64,000 bases of DNA from Ceratorhiza oryzae-sativae (Eukaryota; Basidiomycota; Agaricomycetes; Cantharellales; Ceratobasidiaceae): positions 558,001 through 622,000 of the forward strand of contig JARWMV010000244.1 in NCBI GenBank assembly GCA_030998015.1. The letters are read 5' to 3'. The translations under genes were made by a program, and so were the position numbers. The notes under the pieces are model-generated. The model was not told the DNA's origin. It was given only the letters and a program-made list of their open reading frames with translations, and made no database searches. The first letter of the stretch is position 1; every line of letters starts with the position of its first letter. Below, in pieces: positions 1 through 13,500 of the stretch.

Positions 1-938
1 TCCGCCTCCTCCGCCTCAGCAGCTCTCTGCATGCGTAACACGCATTCTATCATTGTCCGGATTCCCCCAGTCGCTCAAAACGCGTGACGTGCAGCAGGCG
101 TTTGCCGAGTACGATCAAGACCGTGGTGGTTTCAGAATCAAGTGGATCGATGACACGAGTTTGCTGCTTGTTTTCAATGACGCAGTTGTCGGTAAGCTTT
201 TCTCTAGCTTATTTTCTAGCACACGCCCAGTTTATTGACTTGGTATTGGTATGTACAGCCAAAAAGGCATATCTGAACACGCTGCTTTCGCCTCCCCCTG
301 CTTTGCTTAGTCCCACCTCGACCAGCAGGTTGCAGATCAAACCCTACGACGGCCCCGAGGCCCAGAACATCATTCAAGCTGTGCAATCGCGCACCCACGT
401 ACGTAGATTTACACATATAATATCGACCGACTGACATGATTGGGCGTTATAGGGCCATGGCCATTCTCCATCGGTTGCCTTTGGCAAGGGCCATGCACCC
501 CGCGCTTCTTTCAGCGGTGGTGCTATGGGCAGCTTTGGTGTTGGCGCCGGTGCTCCTGTTGCTGTTCGCCCAAATAATGGCGGCCCAGGACCTAGCACTG
601 GCAGCCTTGGACGATCGTCTGGCGCATCCATGTGGGCTAAGAGTGGCACCGGCAGTGGGTCTCCCACGCTCCCCAACATCCCCTCGCATCCGACCCTGGG
701 CGCACTCATCACAAGCGCCTCTCCTCAACTTAGCCCTGGCGAAGTTGCAGAGGAAGGCAGCGGTGGAGAAGGCGAACGCTCTGGGCCTCGTATTGGGGAG
801 CCCGGAAAGCGGATGGTTGCCGCCGGTCTTGGCGTACGTCGCCCAAGCGCGAGTGCTGGTGCCGGTGCGGCCAAGAGCGCAGATAAGGCACTCAGCGAGG
901 TTCAGAAAGCTTTGGGTGGTGTTGCGATTGCCGAGTAG
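1..938 (+). CDS. R3HCC1L-like RNA-binding protein, 3' part of gene
   Basis: The gene is cut by the left window edge. Three exons can be read (up to 191, 259-398, 453-938), joined by a 67 nt and a 54 nt GT-AG intron that both keep the frame. The protein shows FPQSLKTRDVQQAF, then FRIKWIDDTSLLLVF, which is the degenerate RRM-like fold at the C-terminus of the R3HCC1/R3HCC1L family (FP.ELKT.D...F and F.IKWVDDT.AL.VF). It is followed by a long Gly/Ser/Pro-rich stretch and a terminal motif near LGVRR and KALSEVQKALGG, also like that family. Family members bind RNA; their exact role is unclear. The N-terminal part, where an R3H domain would lie, is outside the window. The family assignment is from remembered sequence and is fairly but not fully secure. 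Confidence 0.6.
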
Positions 939-2022
939 CGGGCAGTTTGATGTTTTGTCGTATTGAGTTGAATGTGTATGCTTCGAGTGGCTATTTAGTG
1001 ACAACGCTGTTCGTACCACTCATTAAGCTTTGAGATGAGGTCCTTTGCAAGCCGTTGGCAGGGGGATTGGCATCTAGTCTAGTCGTGTTGATCCTAACGA
1101 CTTCGGATTAAAACGCGCAGAGGCGAAGCTCCTAAAACAGGTTTTGGAGGAGATGTTCAGCCAGTTCCAATGACAAAAAAGTGATTATCAAGTCGACTTC
1201 GTGTATCTATACGGGAGTTATAACAGGGATCCTAAATATTTGTGTTGCAACATTGCATATCTTTTGGTTGCGCAAGAGGCTCTCTGAGGCCGACACTACA
1301 GTAGGAAGCCTGATGAAGCTCGGGTGTCTGGTATAAGTTGCAGTTGGGAAGTATCTCAATCACACATCACTGATGTTCCAATAATCCGGTCCTCTTGGAG
1401 TACGTTCTCCAAATGCTCGGGTGCTCATGCCCGCAGAGCCGGAGTTATATATATAATAGTCTGGGCGTCATGTAAATCGTGTCGCAACATATACTCTGAG
1501 TGATGATTGCAGTCGATCAACTGCTTCCCATCTACTCATCCAAACCAACCTAGTGAATAGAACTGCGAAGCATTTCCTTTTAGAGGAGAGTATGGTATTA
1601 GAAACCGTTATCTGCGACAAGATCTTGCACATACCGCAGAAACTATTGCATCTGCATATAAAATCATAAATAACCAAAAAGGACGAATGCAGAGGGAATG
1701 AAGGACGCCTAAGCGATGACGCTGTACTGGCTGCCCTTGTTGCTGTCTCCCTTGCCTCAGTCCACGGGTTCGGGAGCATAAGTATAGGCAGCGATAGAAT
1801 CCATAATTATAAGTGTAGGAGTAGCTGTAGTAGCTTGGAGAGACGAATTAAGAAGAAGGGGGGGTTATATGTAATGTGCGGTCGAGCTCGCGGGCCGAAG
1901 CGGATTCCCAGTGTGTAACTGTCTTACAGTATTACGGTTCGCGGAGAGTAACCAATGAATAGAACGCCCACATATGTGCACTCTTTCAAGACGTTTTCGT
2001 ACTAGTGCATACATTTCAACAA
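939..2022. other. Intergenic, convergent gene ends
   Basis: About 1.1 kb between the stop of the plus-strand R3HCC1L-like gene and the end of the minus-strand FAB1 gene. The short open frames here lack recognisable domains or credible splice structure. It presumably holds the two 3' UTRs; AT-rich TATATATA occurs near 1447. I see no gene. Confidence 0.5.
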
Positions 2023-5000
2023 CTATACAAAGATGCCAGCTCCTGTATCTAAACGCATGTGTGAATAGTGTAGCTTGCCTGGATCCTCAGAGCTCGTTGG
2101 AGCTACCGGGATAGCTTTGATAGCTATCAGCCGGTTATAGGGAACAAGTTTCAGAGTTGTAATCTCGCATGTGTAGTGGTATAATCGTATAAGTTTACAA
2201 ATGGGAAGTGTGATGGGAAAGGAATAGCAACGTAGAAATAGAGTTGAACTAAAACAAGCTCGCGTGTCGCTATGACCCTCACCAGTCTGGCCACATGCGT
2301 TGAAGGTGCTTGTCACCTTCTGGGTATCGGCGGCATCCTGATCTTTCATCCACCGGTCGGGTACCTACAAAAGTGTTCAAAAGGAGCTCCAATAGACACG
2401 CAATACGGTTCTTACCAATGGGAAGTATTGTTCCATAGCACTGCGGAATCGCTCTTTATAATTCTTGGGAGTAACAATTGTGGGTCCCTCCTTGTTGTTA
2501 ACGCCCCCCTTCATCAAATTCTCGATTTTCTTGTCCCAGGTGTATGTTCGTACAAAATCTAGGACATAGTTAGATCATCTCAATCGCGAATTAAGCTCGG
2601 CTTACCAACTATACCAACCACAAGTTCGTTCTTGCTACTATCCACACCGACTAGCATAGAGTAGTCCATGACGTTCATATCTGCTAGAAACTGCGTATCA
2701 TTCCAGATAGCTCCTCGGAGAATTCGCTTTGAATGCTCCCTCAGATAATAGGGCTCAAGGTACGATGCTACGGTCATGGTTAGAATATCCGCACTGAACC
2801 CTTGTTTTGGGATTTCTGACCTTGTACTAGATTCTCGTCCAGTAAAACCTCGTTTTCACGTCCGGTCCTCCGTACCATCCGATTACGAGTCAGTCCCTTC
2901 AGGTCATACGTCTGAAATAGCGTATATAATTAAACCAACGTAAAGCATAGAGTGACCAGAAATAATTACCTGGGAGAGCTTGCGGTCATATAGCAGATTC
3001 TCCTGAACTAGCAGATTCATCTTGACAGACTTCCCAGCGTGTGGGTTCTTCAAGCTAATCTGGTAAAAGCCGAATAGCTTTGCCAAAAGACTTGGTCTCT
3101 GAATTGATATGTTAGAATGTATGTGCGGCGCATATATTACTGTACGCACCCCTCCGCTTAAAGCGCTAGACATGTATTCGAAATATAGAGGAGCAAACCT
3201 TCCGAGGTCGTCTGCTTCTTGCCGAGAAAGCTCCTTGGCGAGGAATCGCTCGTCTGAACTCAAATGTGAGATATTTCGTAGTACGGCTATAAGGGATTGT
3301 CTTTACCTCTTGTTCTCAAGAATGCTGAACCAGATTTTCCTCCCGAGGCATCCCACTTAGCGCAGCGTGCCAACGACTCGATCATAATCTGGTCGCAATC
3401 ACAGCTCCTTCGCAAAGCTTGAAATTGTTCTGCATACAGAACTTTGCAGGTAACAGTGACATCCCCGCTCTGGTAGCCTATCGATGCTTGAGTGGCATTC
3501 CTCGATTGGAACAGACAAACGTACTATATGTTTGATGTGAGACCTGCTGGGGATGCTTGAGCACGTCGGCGGGGTCGGGCAGTTCGTCATGGCTGATAAC
3601 GCCCCAGGCTGAAGGTGCCTCGCCAACTGACAGGTCGTCCGGCATAAATGCTTCTGGTTTCTCCGTGGGTTTGCTCTGCTTTTGGTTGAGCGCCTTTGCC
3701 ATGTTGACTTGATAGTCGTGCGCACTATAAATGATTTAATCAACAGCTTTGTATCGTTTCATACATCCATACCTAAGCGTCAACGCAATAATGGATGTTG
3801 GCTCATCTTCTCGTACAGTGATATATGACTCCGCGAAGACGTGGTCGGTTGGAGCGCTAAATTTCACGTCAAGGGAACTCACAGGGGATCAACAAGCGAC
3901 TTACACTGGGTACGCGAGATTCATGGCTGTACTGTCTCGATTAATACGTGCCATAGCAGCAGAGGATACGCGATGGAAGAAAGAGCGACCATACACGCCT
4001 TTGTTCGGATCGTTCTCAGGATAGTTTACCGGTACAAGCTGGTATTCTCGCATGGGACGAATGAACGGAGAGGGAGGCAAAGACGATTCAGGAGTCTCGG
4101 TCGGCTGCCCGGGGAACAGAACTTGACTTGGGTTAGGCAGGCCATCGAGAACCTTTTCAATAGGCGTTGCCTGTTGGCTCTCTGGTGGCGGCAGCACAGT
4201 CGCCCCGGGAGATGCAGAGTATTCAGTGAGGTCTGGCACAGACATGATAGGATCCAGGGTATCAGAGCGGAATTTGCTTGGGATCTCCTCCCCTTCGTAC
4301 TCGTCGTCAGCTTCGCTGGAGGAATCGCTACTTTCGGACTCGTCGTCCCGTAGAGCGTCCTTGAAGTCTTTGAAGATTTCTACCTTGGCCTTGGCAAAAG
4401 CAACGGGTCGAGCCCGACGACCGCGCATAATTTGGTACCGTCGGTTCGCCGCCTTCTCGCTCTCTTTGTTTATTCGCTCGAATTGCCGTATCTGACTCGC
4501 CACTTTGGAACCTGCTAGGCTCCCTGCTGGGGCAGTGGCGCGTCGGCTACCCTGCCGTGTTGTACCAATGTTGCGCATCGCCGAATGATCTCGGGGCGGA
4601 TTTCGGACGGTACCCTTTGCCTTTGTTGGTCTATTTGCGCTTGCAGAAGAAACTTTACGTCCAACAGGAGGTGACGAGCTGATGGGGGCCAAATTACTGC
4701 CATTCTTGATTGTAGCGCTGGTTGTGGCACGAGACATGCCCGGTCGTTTGGGCACATATAGGGTCGAATGTGTAGGAGATGATCGGCCAGAATGAGAATA
4801 ATCCGTTGGAGGTTGGATGGGAGCTGGAATACGTGATGGACCCGCTTCACCATATTGACGGACGGGGCGCTCGAAGTCTGAACTTTGCGGATAGGCTCCC
4901 TTCGTCTGGAACTTGGATCGATTAGATAGCACCCTCGGACGTCCACGAATCCGTGAGGGTTGGATTTCTGAGTCGCGATCGCTGTCTGAGAGCAATGAGG

Positions 5001-8000
5001 TACGTGCCAGTGGCCCGTAAGCCACCGCTCCGGTAGCGAAGTCTTCCGGGAGTACAGCCTGGAACTGCTTCACGAGGTCTGCCACACTTCGATAGCCTTT
5101 GGAAGGGCGTGGTAGACGAGATACGGGCTGGGGAGCCTCGAGTTCTTGTTGAGGGACTATCGCCGTGCTCGTGGTAGATTCCATAGATCCGTCTACCTCT
5201 TGAACTGGGGAATCGGTCTGCAGGGTTTCGGACGAAAGTGTACTTTCCGTGCCGACCTTTGAGTCAGTCGTCATCGTGGCTTCTTGAGAATGCTCAACGT
5301 CTGAATGAATCTCGTGGTCTTCTGAGGCAGTTTCAGGTCGAGTTATGGGTGCTGGAATGGTTGAATCGCTGTCCACGTCTGAATGTTCCAACTGTTTTTC
5401 TGCCCCTAACCCTTCTACCGAGATCTGCTCTACCGGAATATGGGTTACGATCGGAGACTCGTGAAGCTGTTGTCCTGATTCAGCCGGCGAGGGTAAATCG
5501 ATTGATGACGGTCGTCCATCAGTGCCAGATGTTGGTGGCTCCGCGCCGCTTTCCATAGTCGAATCATACTCGGACGCCGACGACACTAGTTGACCAAGTT
5601 CCCGTTTGAACGACGTGGGGCGCTTCTCCAGGGGGTTAACAAACTGAGCGATCATCTTGCGGTCCATCGTGTTGAACACGCTGTTCATGATCTCGATACT
5701 AGGCATAAACTTGGCAATCTTGTTTGGAGCAACCGACCGTCGGAAGTCCCTTTCAGTCCCGGCATAGAACCCGTTGGGAAGGTACATCTTTCGAGTCGAC
5801 CAAACTCATCATCAAACTGGGTGATCATCCCCTGCCAAATAGGCCGCACTCGGCCAAGTTGAAGCGTATCCGTGATCGACGAGTCGGCGTAGGCTTGGTG
5901 AATGAGTTGCTCCACCTCTGCTCGTCGCAAGAGGGAACGGTCGCGTAGCTCGGTTGCATAGGCCGCAATGACCTGCGCCTGGTCTTGGTTCAATTGAGCA
6001 ATCTGGTGGCAGCATCAATCGCAACCTGCGCGCGCTTGAGCACAGAATCCCAGTACGCCGTGTTCCGGTGAAGCATCTGCGAATAGTCTGAATTCTTGAA
6101 CTCGAGCAACGCCTGAGGCTTGACCCGTATGCGGTTCGGCGGGAATACAACCTCGTACAGCTTAACCTTTTCAGTCTGAAACCGGACCGTCATACCACGA
6201 AGATAGAAATACCGAACGTGGTGCTCGTAGATATTGTGCGAACAGCCAGCACCGTGCATTAACAACACGTCCGCCGGATAAAAATGAAGCTCCAGAAACT
6301 TGGCAAACGAGTATCGGCCAGCTTCTTCGCTCAGCGGGATCAGCGGAGTGTTCTGCATGCAGACTCGACACAAGCTCCATGTCGTAATACCCTCGAAATG
6401 CGGTTGGGGTATCTTGTGCGCACCAATCTTGCCTGTCCAGGGTTCGGTCATGATGTACACTCGGCTCTCGTTGTGCACATACATGCGTGTATGGGAGACC
6501 TGGAGTGTGTTGCAATTTTTGCCAGGACAAACAGCATTGGGCGGGATCGAGCATGACTCTTCGATAAATTGAGCAAGAGACCTGTCACCTTCACCGTAGT
6601 ACTTCATGTAAACAATCTCGGGTCGGAAGCAAGGACGAATTGCAGTGTCAAACTGGCTAGACGAAAGAGAAGCTGAAGGAGTAGCGGCCTGCATAGATGG
6701 GGTAGTATAGTGGCGCATAGCGATTTGTTGATATTTCTCCACCGCGAAATCATCCTTGTTCTTACGCAAGTACCACTCCCAAACCCGACGCACTTCTTCG
6801 TGGTAGAACTGAGCGTCAGCTAGCCTAGCTACAAGATCTAATTCCGAAGATTTATGCAACGGAGGCGGGGGGCGGGTGATGATGGTAGATGCGGGAGCAG
6901 GTGGTGGAATGACTGAAACGTTGGAAGTGTTGGGTGAGGTATTTGCAGGAGTTGGCGATACATTAGCGGCACTAGGCGATACACCCGCAGGACTGTGTGA
7001 GGCGACCGCGGGGCTGGGTGAAGTTGGAGCAGGAGTAGGCGTCCTCGACGGCGGTGTAGGAACCTGAATCGCACTAGTCTGCGACTGAGACTGGGTTGAA
7101 CCAACACTCCGCAAACTCGAGATGCTGGTGCTCGGATGAATCGTCTTTTCGGGTACTTCTTCAGCAGTCACAACGACCACCCAGGGTAAATTGTTGGGCT
7201 CATGCTCGACAGCCTCCTCCTTGGCTCGCTGTTGTGCTTCCCACTCCCGTTTCAACTCTCTCAACCGGTCGTCGGCCTCTTTCATCTTTCGAATCGGCCA
7301 AGGGGGCAAGAACCGCAACGTCGCGCTCGCCGATATAAAGGTAGTCAAGTATGGCCTCAGGCTCGCCTCGATTCGCCTCGAAAGCACAGCATCCTCGCTC
7401 TCTTCTTCGTCGCCGTCATCCTCATCCTCAAACACGTCCACCGGTTCGGGCAACACAGGCGGAACCCATCTCGCCAGACCCGACTGTCCGTTTGGAGGTG
7501 ACATCTTGGCACCCATTCCGAGACCAGGAAACGACTTGGCTCGGGGCCTCATCAGACCCGCGGGCTCGGCCGCACTGGCTCCACCCGGCGTCACCGGCGC
7601 AACCGTCGGAACCGCATCACCCGTCACCCCCGGCATTGTCACGACGCAGTCCTTCCAGAGGAAACTCTCCATCTTCAGATTCCGGACGATAAACGCGATC
7701 AACCGACGACGCTCTTGACTCGCCTAAGCGTGTCCACGTCCGCACCGCGCAGGATCAATGTGCAGCCGGACCGATGCGAATCACATCCTTCGAAACGCAT
7801 AAATGTCTTGCGCCGGCCAGGGATCAGGTGGTGGTCGTACGTTTGGACTCGGAACCGAGCGCATTCACCCAGTCTCGGTCCGCGATGCAGTGCTGGAATA
7901 TCGGGTACAACTTCGGCACCCGTCATGCGTGCTACGAACTTGGTGGAGCGAGACGGAACAGCCCGAGCGACAGCCACCTTGGACGTCATCAAAAATTCCA

Positions 8001-10538
8001 ACGCGAGCCGACTGACTGTACGCTCGACGAGCACCAAATGCGGCCGCAGAGCTGTGATGCGAGCGACAAGGTTACGCAAGTACTCGCGCTCCTGTGTCAT
8101 AATCGAGTCCAGCGTGAGGTACTCGTTTTCTCGGCGCTGCCACTCGAGCGAAAACGCGAGGATCATGATCCGAGGGGACGCATGGTGGCGTGTCATTTTC
8201 TTGTGCGCGAGGTTAGCTGAGATCACCGCTCCGTCGACATATTCACTATCCCGGGGCCTGCCGCCTGGAATCTTTTTGATCTTGACAAAGTGACGGACGT
8301 CCATATCGGCACTTGACGAGGCTGAAATAATTGGATAATAAGAATGAATCGTGGGGTGGGGGAGAAGCCGACACATAAGGGGTTGAAGGGATGTACATTA
8401 ACGTGATCGAGAGATCGAGCCCACGGAAAACACCACGATCGAGTAAATGAAATCAGCACACAACGCAAAAGTGAACCTCCCAAACTAGAAATGACAGAGA
8501 CTCACAGGCAACGTTTAGACGGGACGCCAGCTTGAGGGAAAGGCGAAGAAGCGTGTCCTCCCATTCGGCTTTCTCGTCGCCGCCTATCTTTTCCCGAGCC
8601 AAAAGCTGGCGAATCATGATTCGGAGATGAAACATCGAGACTGCGTTGAGCTCTGCCGCGTATCTGTGTTAGCCCGCATAGAGTTAGTAGGGACCTCGGA
8701 GGAGGGAAAGACAAGACACTTGCGCGCTACTTTCTCTCCTGGTTCTCCATCCGGCATCTCCCTCTCCTCCGCTGACAGGACTAAACTCTCCAATCGACTG
8801 TGCACACGACTCCTCAAAAACGGTGTCCTTTCACCATATGATCCGCTAAATGAATCTATCCTCCCCGGTCCGGTCCCAAACGAACTCAATCGCGCGCGTC
8901 CACCAGCAGAAACAAGTCTCGGACGCTCAATCATTGGTCGCACAACTGTAGGGCCGGGTGTTTCGGGAGACGAGAGAGGAGCACTTGCCGGAAACTGAAT
9001 GGTCGACTCCGCTGGGTGGGCCGTGGTTGTCACCGGGAGCGTGGCAACGATTGGTGCGGGAGACTGTGTGATTAGACCAGTGTCGAGGTGAAGTGCTCCC
9101 CCTGGTGTATTAGGCTTGCTGACGTTGGGAAACACAAACATGCCGCCTGGACCATTTCCCACCCCGACGGTGCGGCCGTTTCCATTCGTCGCACTCCCGC
9201 TCCCCGTCCGAGCAATATACATCTCGATCTCCTTTTCATCCATCCCCTCGGTTTGAATCGGCAAATCATCGTCGTTGGCGGCACGTCGAAACGGAGCAGG
9301 CACAGGTGCATGTGCGTGACCAAACGGGTTGTGGACAAACGTATCGGTTGGAGTGTGCGGGCGTGAATCGTCCGAGTCAACTTGGCCAGATCCGAGTCGT
9401 CGTCGGAAAGGGAAATCCGGAAATGAGAACAAGTTGAAGGGCTCGTCTGTCTGTCGGGTACCGTATGGGGTATACGGACTCTGGGGTTGGGAGAGCGACT
9501 GGGAGTGGGAATGAGAATGCTGTGGATACGATTGAGAGACGCTGTAGTGGTGCTGATGGGGATGATAGTACGGGGCAGATGTGGCTGCCGAGGTGACACT
9601 TCGTCTATCGTCGTCGTCCGCGAGACCTTCGTCCTCAAGGACTTGAATACATAGATTGCAGGCTCGGATCATGCCATCTTGACCAAAGGCGATTGAAGGT
9701 ATGATGTTTGCCGCACAGCGAGAACAGAATATCTGGCCTAATCGGCCGTCAATGAGGGCGCGGACAGCGACCGAAGAACAATAGACATACCGCACAGTCT
9801 ACAATGATGTTTCCTACGCCATGTCGTAAACACACTCTTGCAGTCATAGCATTCCTTGCAATGTTCGTCATCCATCCAATAATCGCGGGACAAGCCTGAT
9901 AACGAGATTAACTACGGCAACACCGGCAGGGGCCGACTGGGCTCACCCTCTCCCCTGAGCCTCCGAATGACCTTGCTGACAGAGACCCCGCGCCGAACGC
10001 TCCCAGTGGTCCGAACGCTCCTCGCATCGTCCGGAATGGCGAACCCGGGAATGGCCGTCCCACCGTAAGACCCTTCCGCCGCATCGTATGGCTGAGGCGA
10101 CGCGTACGCTCCGTCAGCAACGTATCGTGGCTGCTCGACGGCGATGGGCGCAAACGAGACGAGTGGGGGCGCAGGATTGGAGCTGCCCGGTCGGAGATTG
10201 CGTGTGGCGGGCTTGAGTGGAGCGGACTTGGTGCCCGCGCTGCTGCTGCTCGGCTTTGGCTGGGGCGTGTCCTTGGGTGCGGGTGCTTTCGGTTTGGCAG
10301 TCAGTTCGTTGGCGGGCGTGGATGTCGTGGGCGACGTGGGGTTGGGAGGAACCAACGACTGCTTGACTTTGGAAAAGATCGAAGTGACAATCGCATAAGA
10401 GCTCGTCTTCTCTTCGTCGTCCCCAAACGGATTCGACGTCGTAAGCTTCACGGGCGACGGTGACCTCGCAGCCGTGACCGACGACGCACTGGCCGCCATC
10501 GTTGGGTGTTCGCCTTTGCTCGTCGAGGTCAAGCTCAC
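2023..10538 (-). CDS. FAB1: 1-phosphatidylinositol-3-phosphate 5-kinase (Fab1/PIKfyve)
   Basis: It makes PI(3,5)P2 from PI3P on vacuole/endosome membranes. Reading from ATG at 10538: a Ser/Pro-rich N-terminus; a FYVE zinc finger near 9890-9640 ([35 protein letters not shown]); a disordered linker; a CCT/TCP-1-like chaperonin domain near 8310-7690 ([53 protein letters not shown]); a cysteine-containing middle region; a second disordered linker; and a PIP kinase domain near 3480-2330 ([69 protein letters not shown]). Kinase introns are short and phase-consistent. The catalytic motifs are intact. Three frame breaks (near 7701, 5993, 5789) each look like one missing base. The open frame runs well past the usual kinase end (PDRWMKD) to 2023, so the true C-terminus may lie upstream, perhaps via an unseen intron. 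Confidence 0.9.
9640..9895 (-). other. FAB1: FYVE zinc-finger exons of FAB1
   Basis: The FYVE domain is split by a small intron. The upstream part carries [17 protein letters not shown] and [10 protein letters not shown]; the downstream exon resumes with [14 protein letters not shown] and ends with ACNLC. All four CxxC-type pairs of a FYVE finger and the basic RRKHHCR motif are present, so PI3P binding is expected. The join from the N-terminal exon uses a 51 nt intron (GTGAGC...TATCAG) with an AAT-type branch site. Confidence 0.85.
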
Positions 10539-13500
10539 GCAATTTGTGGCTAACCTGGACTAGTTGATCTCTGTTTATGGACTAGACCCGGAAGCCGCCC
10601 CCCCTCCTTTGGTGCTCTCCACCACCGCACACGTCATTGCCCAGTACTGCTCTAGCTCATGTATGGGCGCGGACACCTTTTCATAGGTCTTGGTACTCCG
10701 TTGCATGCGTTGCTCGCCATCAGATGCTTTCTTAGACGCTGTGTGAAGTGCCGTTGTTGGCTCGCCGAGGACTGAATATGACAATAGGGTTTAGACTCGG
10801 TACACGCACACACACACACGCGTGTATTGCATGTACTGTGCGTCCATCCGGATCGTCTCATGCGTCAGCGGTCCAGAAAATGCCGTTCCGTACGACCGTT
10901 TACTATACTAGCGCATAATAAAGGCAAGACACTTTACGCCCAGCGCACTAGCGCTTGAACTCTAACCCATCGAAGCGGCTATGACATCGGCACAAACTCT
11001 CGACTTTGATGCAAGCCCCCCAACCAAACACATGACTCATTCGATCGCTAGACGACACACATACACACACACGATCAAGGCTGGTCCGAGCGGTCCAACA
11101 CGCGGAATCCCGCCGGAAGTTGCGTACATGATCACGCTAGTACGATTTGGTAGACGCTATCATGGGCGTGTTTGGCGGTTGTGTATGACGTGTGTAGTCA
11201 TAAAATCAAGAGTTTTTGCCCACACGCTCGCTCAGAGATCTCGTACAGAGCCATGTCGTTGCTCGTTTGTCCTACCGACGTCAGCCTAAGCCATCCAGTT
11301 CGCATATGCTGGCGCCCATTCTTCCATAACCTTACCGAATGGGATAGCGCTGTCGGCAGTTGACGACTCTCATGACGCGAATCCCCTGAGTAAAATTTCG
11401 AGAAGATGCTGTAAATCCATCGACGCCATCCCAGGCATCTGCCAAACACGCACATGCCCGCTTTCGACATAGTCCGAGAAACACCAGTTGCCTGACGATC
11501 ATTAGCCATTGCTTTTCCGGATATTCGTAAAGGGGGATGAACAACCCAAATGCATTGTTCCCCCACCCGCTCGATCAATCATCAATCAACGAGAAACTCA
11601 GTCGATTTCATGCGGGACCCCAACCATAACGTTCCACGCACTTTACACGAGTAGGCCGATGAGCATTCACCCCGAATTACTTATTAATAACAAAAACATG
11701 ATAAAAATAGGTTAACCTTGTACCATGCGCCGATTACTCATTTGGCGGTAATTTCAGAGACACTACTAATCGTCGGGCCAAGCGGCCCCACCCGCATACG
11801 CAGGTACAGACACACATGGAGCTGCGCAACAGCCGAGACGTCCACTGACTAAACATAAAATGTCGGGGGGCGATACGCTTGGCACGCCGTATATTCTAGA
11901 CCAGCCCAGACGCCCACTCGCCCCCCAACGGCCAAATGTCTGAAGTCTCTAGACCGCCCCATACAAATATCAACCGAGCATTCAAGATCGGCCTAGGCGA
12001 CGCCCGGCCGACAATAGGTGTACGTAACTGCTTGGCGGCCATTCGACTTCCGCACCCCTCCCCCCGCTCCCTTCTTCTCCTTCTCGACGCGTACCTTGGA
12101 ATTCTGTAGGGACAAGAACTGTATGCGATCACCAAGCAAAGAAAGAAAAAAAAAAAGGTGATCTGCGAATGAACTAGGAACCAGCGGAACAGGGAATCAA
12201 GAAGGCGAGCGACAGACCAAGCGATACAGATGAAACCAAGTAATCGAGGGCGCGTCAGAGACGTAAAATGAAATATGATTTACCCCTCGCCTAAGACAAT
12301 TTACGTTTTTGTAGAGTAATAGAGGTTTATTTATTTATTTGGCAGGTGTACAAACAACCCCCGCCGTGTGGTGGGTACATCGTCTGAACCCATCAGCATC
12401 AGCCTCGTTGTGTCAGGGTGTCGATTTAACATGCGTTTGGATGTGGAAGTTTGAACAAGCGAGGAGGCGCAGAATCAGCTCGCCAATCCGCAGTTCTCAT
12501 CCGTTTGCAGACTTCCATTTCGCCTCGACAACCGTCGAGGGGGGCGGAGTTTTCTCCCCGCTCTCCCTTGCTCCCTGTCGCTCTCCCCGCCCGGATCACG
12601 AGGCAGAAATGTCTCAAATCAGGCTGGGAGTCGATGTGGGTCGCGTCGTGTGCTCGATCGATACATCCAGAGATGATTTAAGCATATCTGAACTGGGTCC
12701 GAGGCCAGACCGGGCATATAATTTAATGCTGTTTAATCAAGATCACAAGCTGACGAGATGGTATCGAGTGTTTTGGAAGAGGGTATATGCGATGAGATCG
12801 TAGCTATGAAACCTGTCAACACACGTTTTAAGATGCCTCTGTGGACATCCTGTCCAGGAAGAGATGCGTCTCAATTCCGAAACGACTTGGCCAAGACAAC
12901 GCATTGGGCAAGCTCTGGGCACCTGCAGCGAGCAGATTGCCAGACAGAGCCAGATTGACGAAACACGTTGCGCGAGTATTAATTCAGGACCTACATCGCC
13001 AAGGGCCCCTTCTCCAACACGTTGCATGTCCGTCCTTTCCAGAGTGCTGTACTCGAACTGACTTTCTGAGATATGTGGGAGAATGCGCGCGTCATGGCTA
13101 GACCGAGATGTGCAGCGTGACCGACTGGGGGCGATGGGAGAGGAGCGTGTGTCACGCCGGCAGAGTGGCCTGACTGGCGCAGGATGGAATGGTGTGTTCA
13201 TCTGGCCCTGCAGGTTGTGGTATAGGTTAATTTTGCGTCAGGTCGCATGCGTACAAAGCGTCGGGTTGTCGGGCGGGTGTCCGACTGCCGAATGAACTCG
13301 GGCAGTCGAGAAAGGGGAGAGAAGCCGAGTGAATGTCGTCTGGTGCGTTGACAATGTCATAAAAATTTCGACAAAGGTCGGATTTGGGTTGGGGGAGATC
13401 TATGAAGAAGACGCTCAAAAGTCAAATCTCACAGGTTCCGATATGGAGGGGTCTCCATCGATAGGCCAGAGGGGGGGGATGCCCGAGGTAGGTCGGTGGT

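Noticed and set aside
5795..5860. A 62 nt intron (GTGCGG...GAAAG) to explain the FAB1 frame change near 5789
   Set aside because: It would delete the segment [16 protein letters not shown], which fits the conserved family pattern directly before the next conserved segment; a one-base deficit is simpler.
5999..6040. A 41 nt intron (GTGCTC...ACCAG) to explain the FAB1 frame change near 5993
   Set aside because: It is shorter than other introns of the window and removes helix-like sequence; kept only as a weaker alternative.
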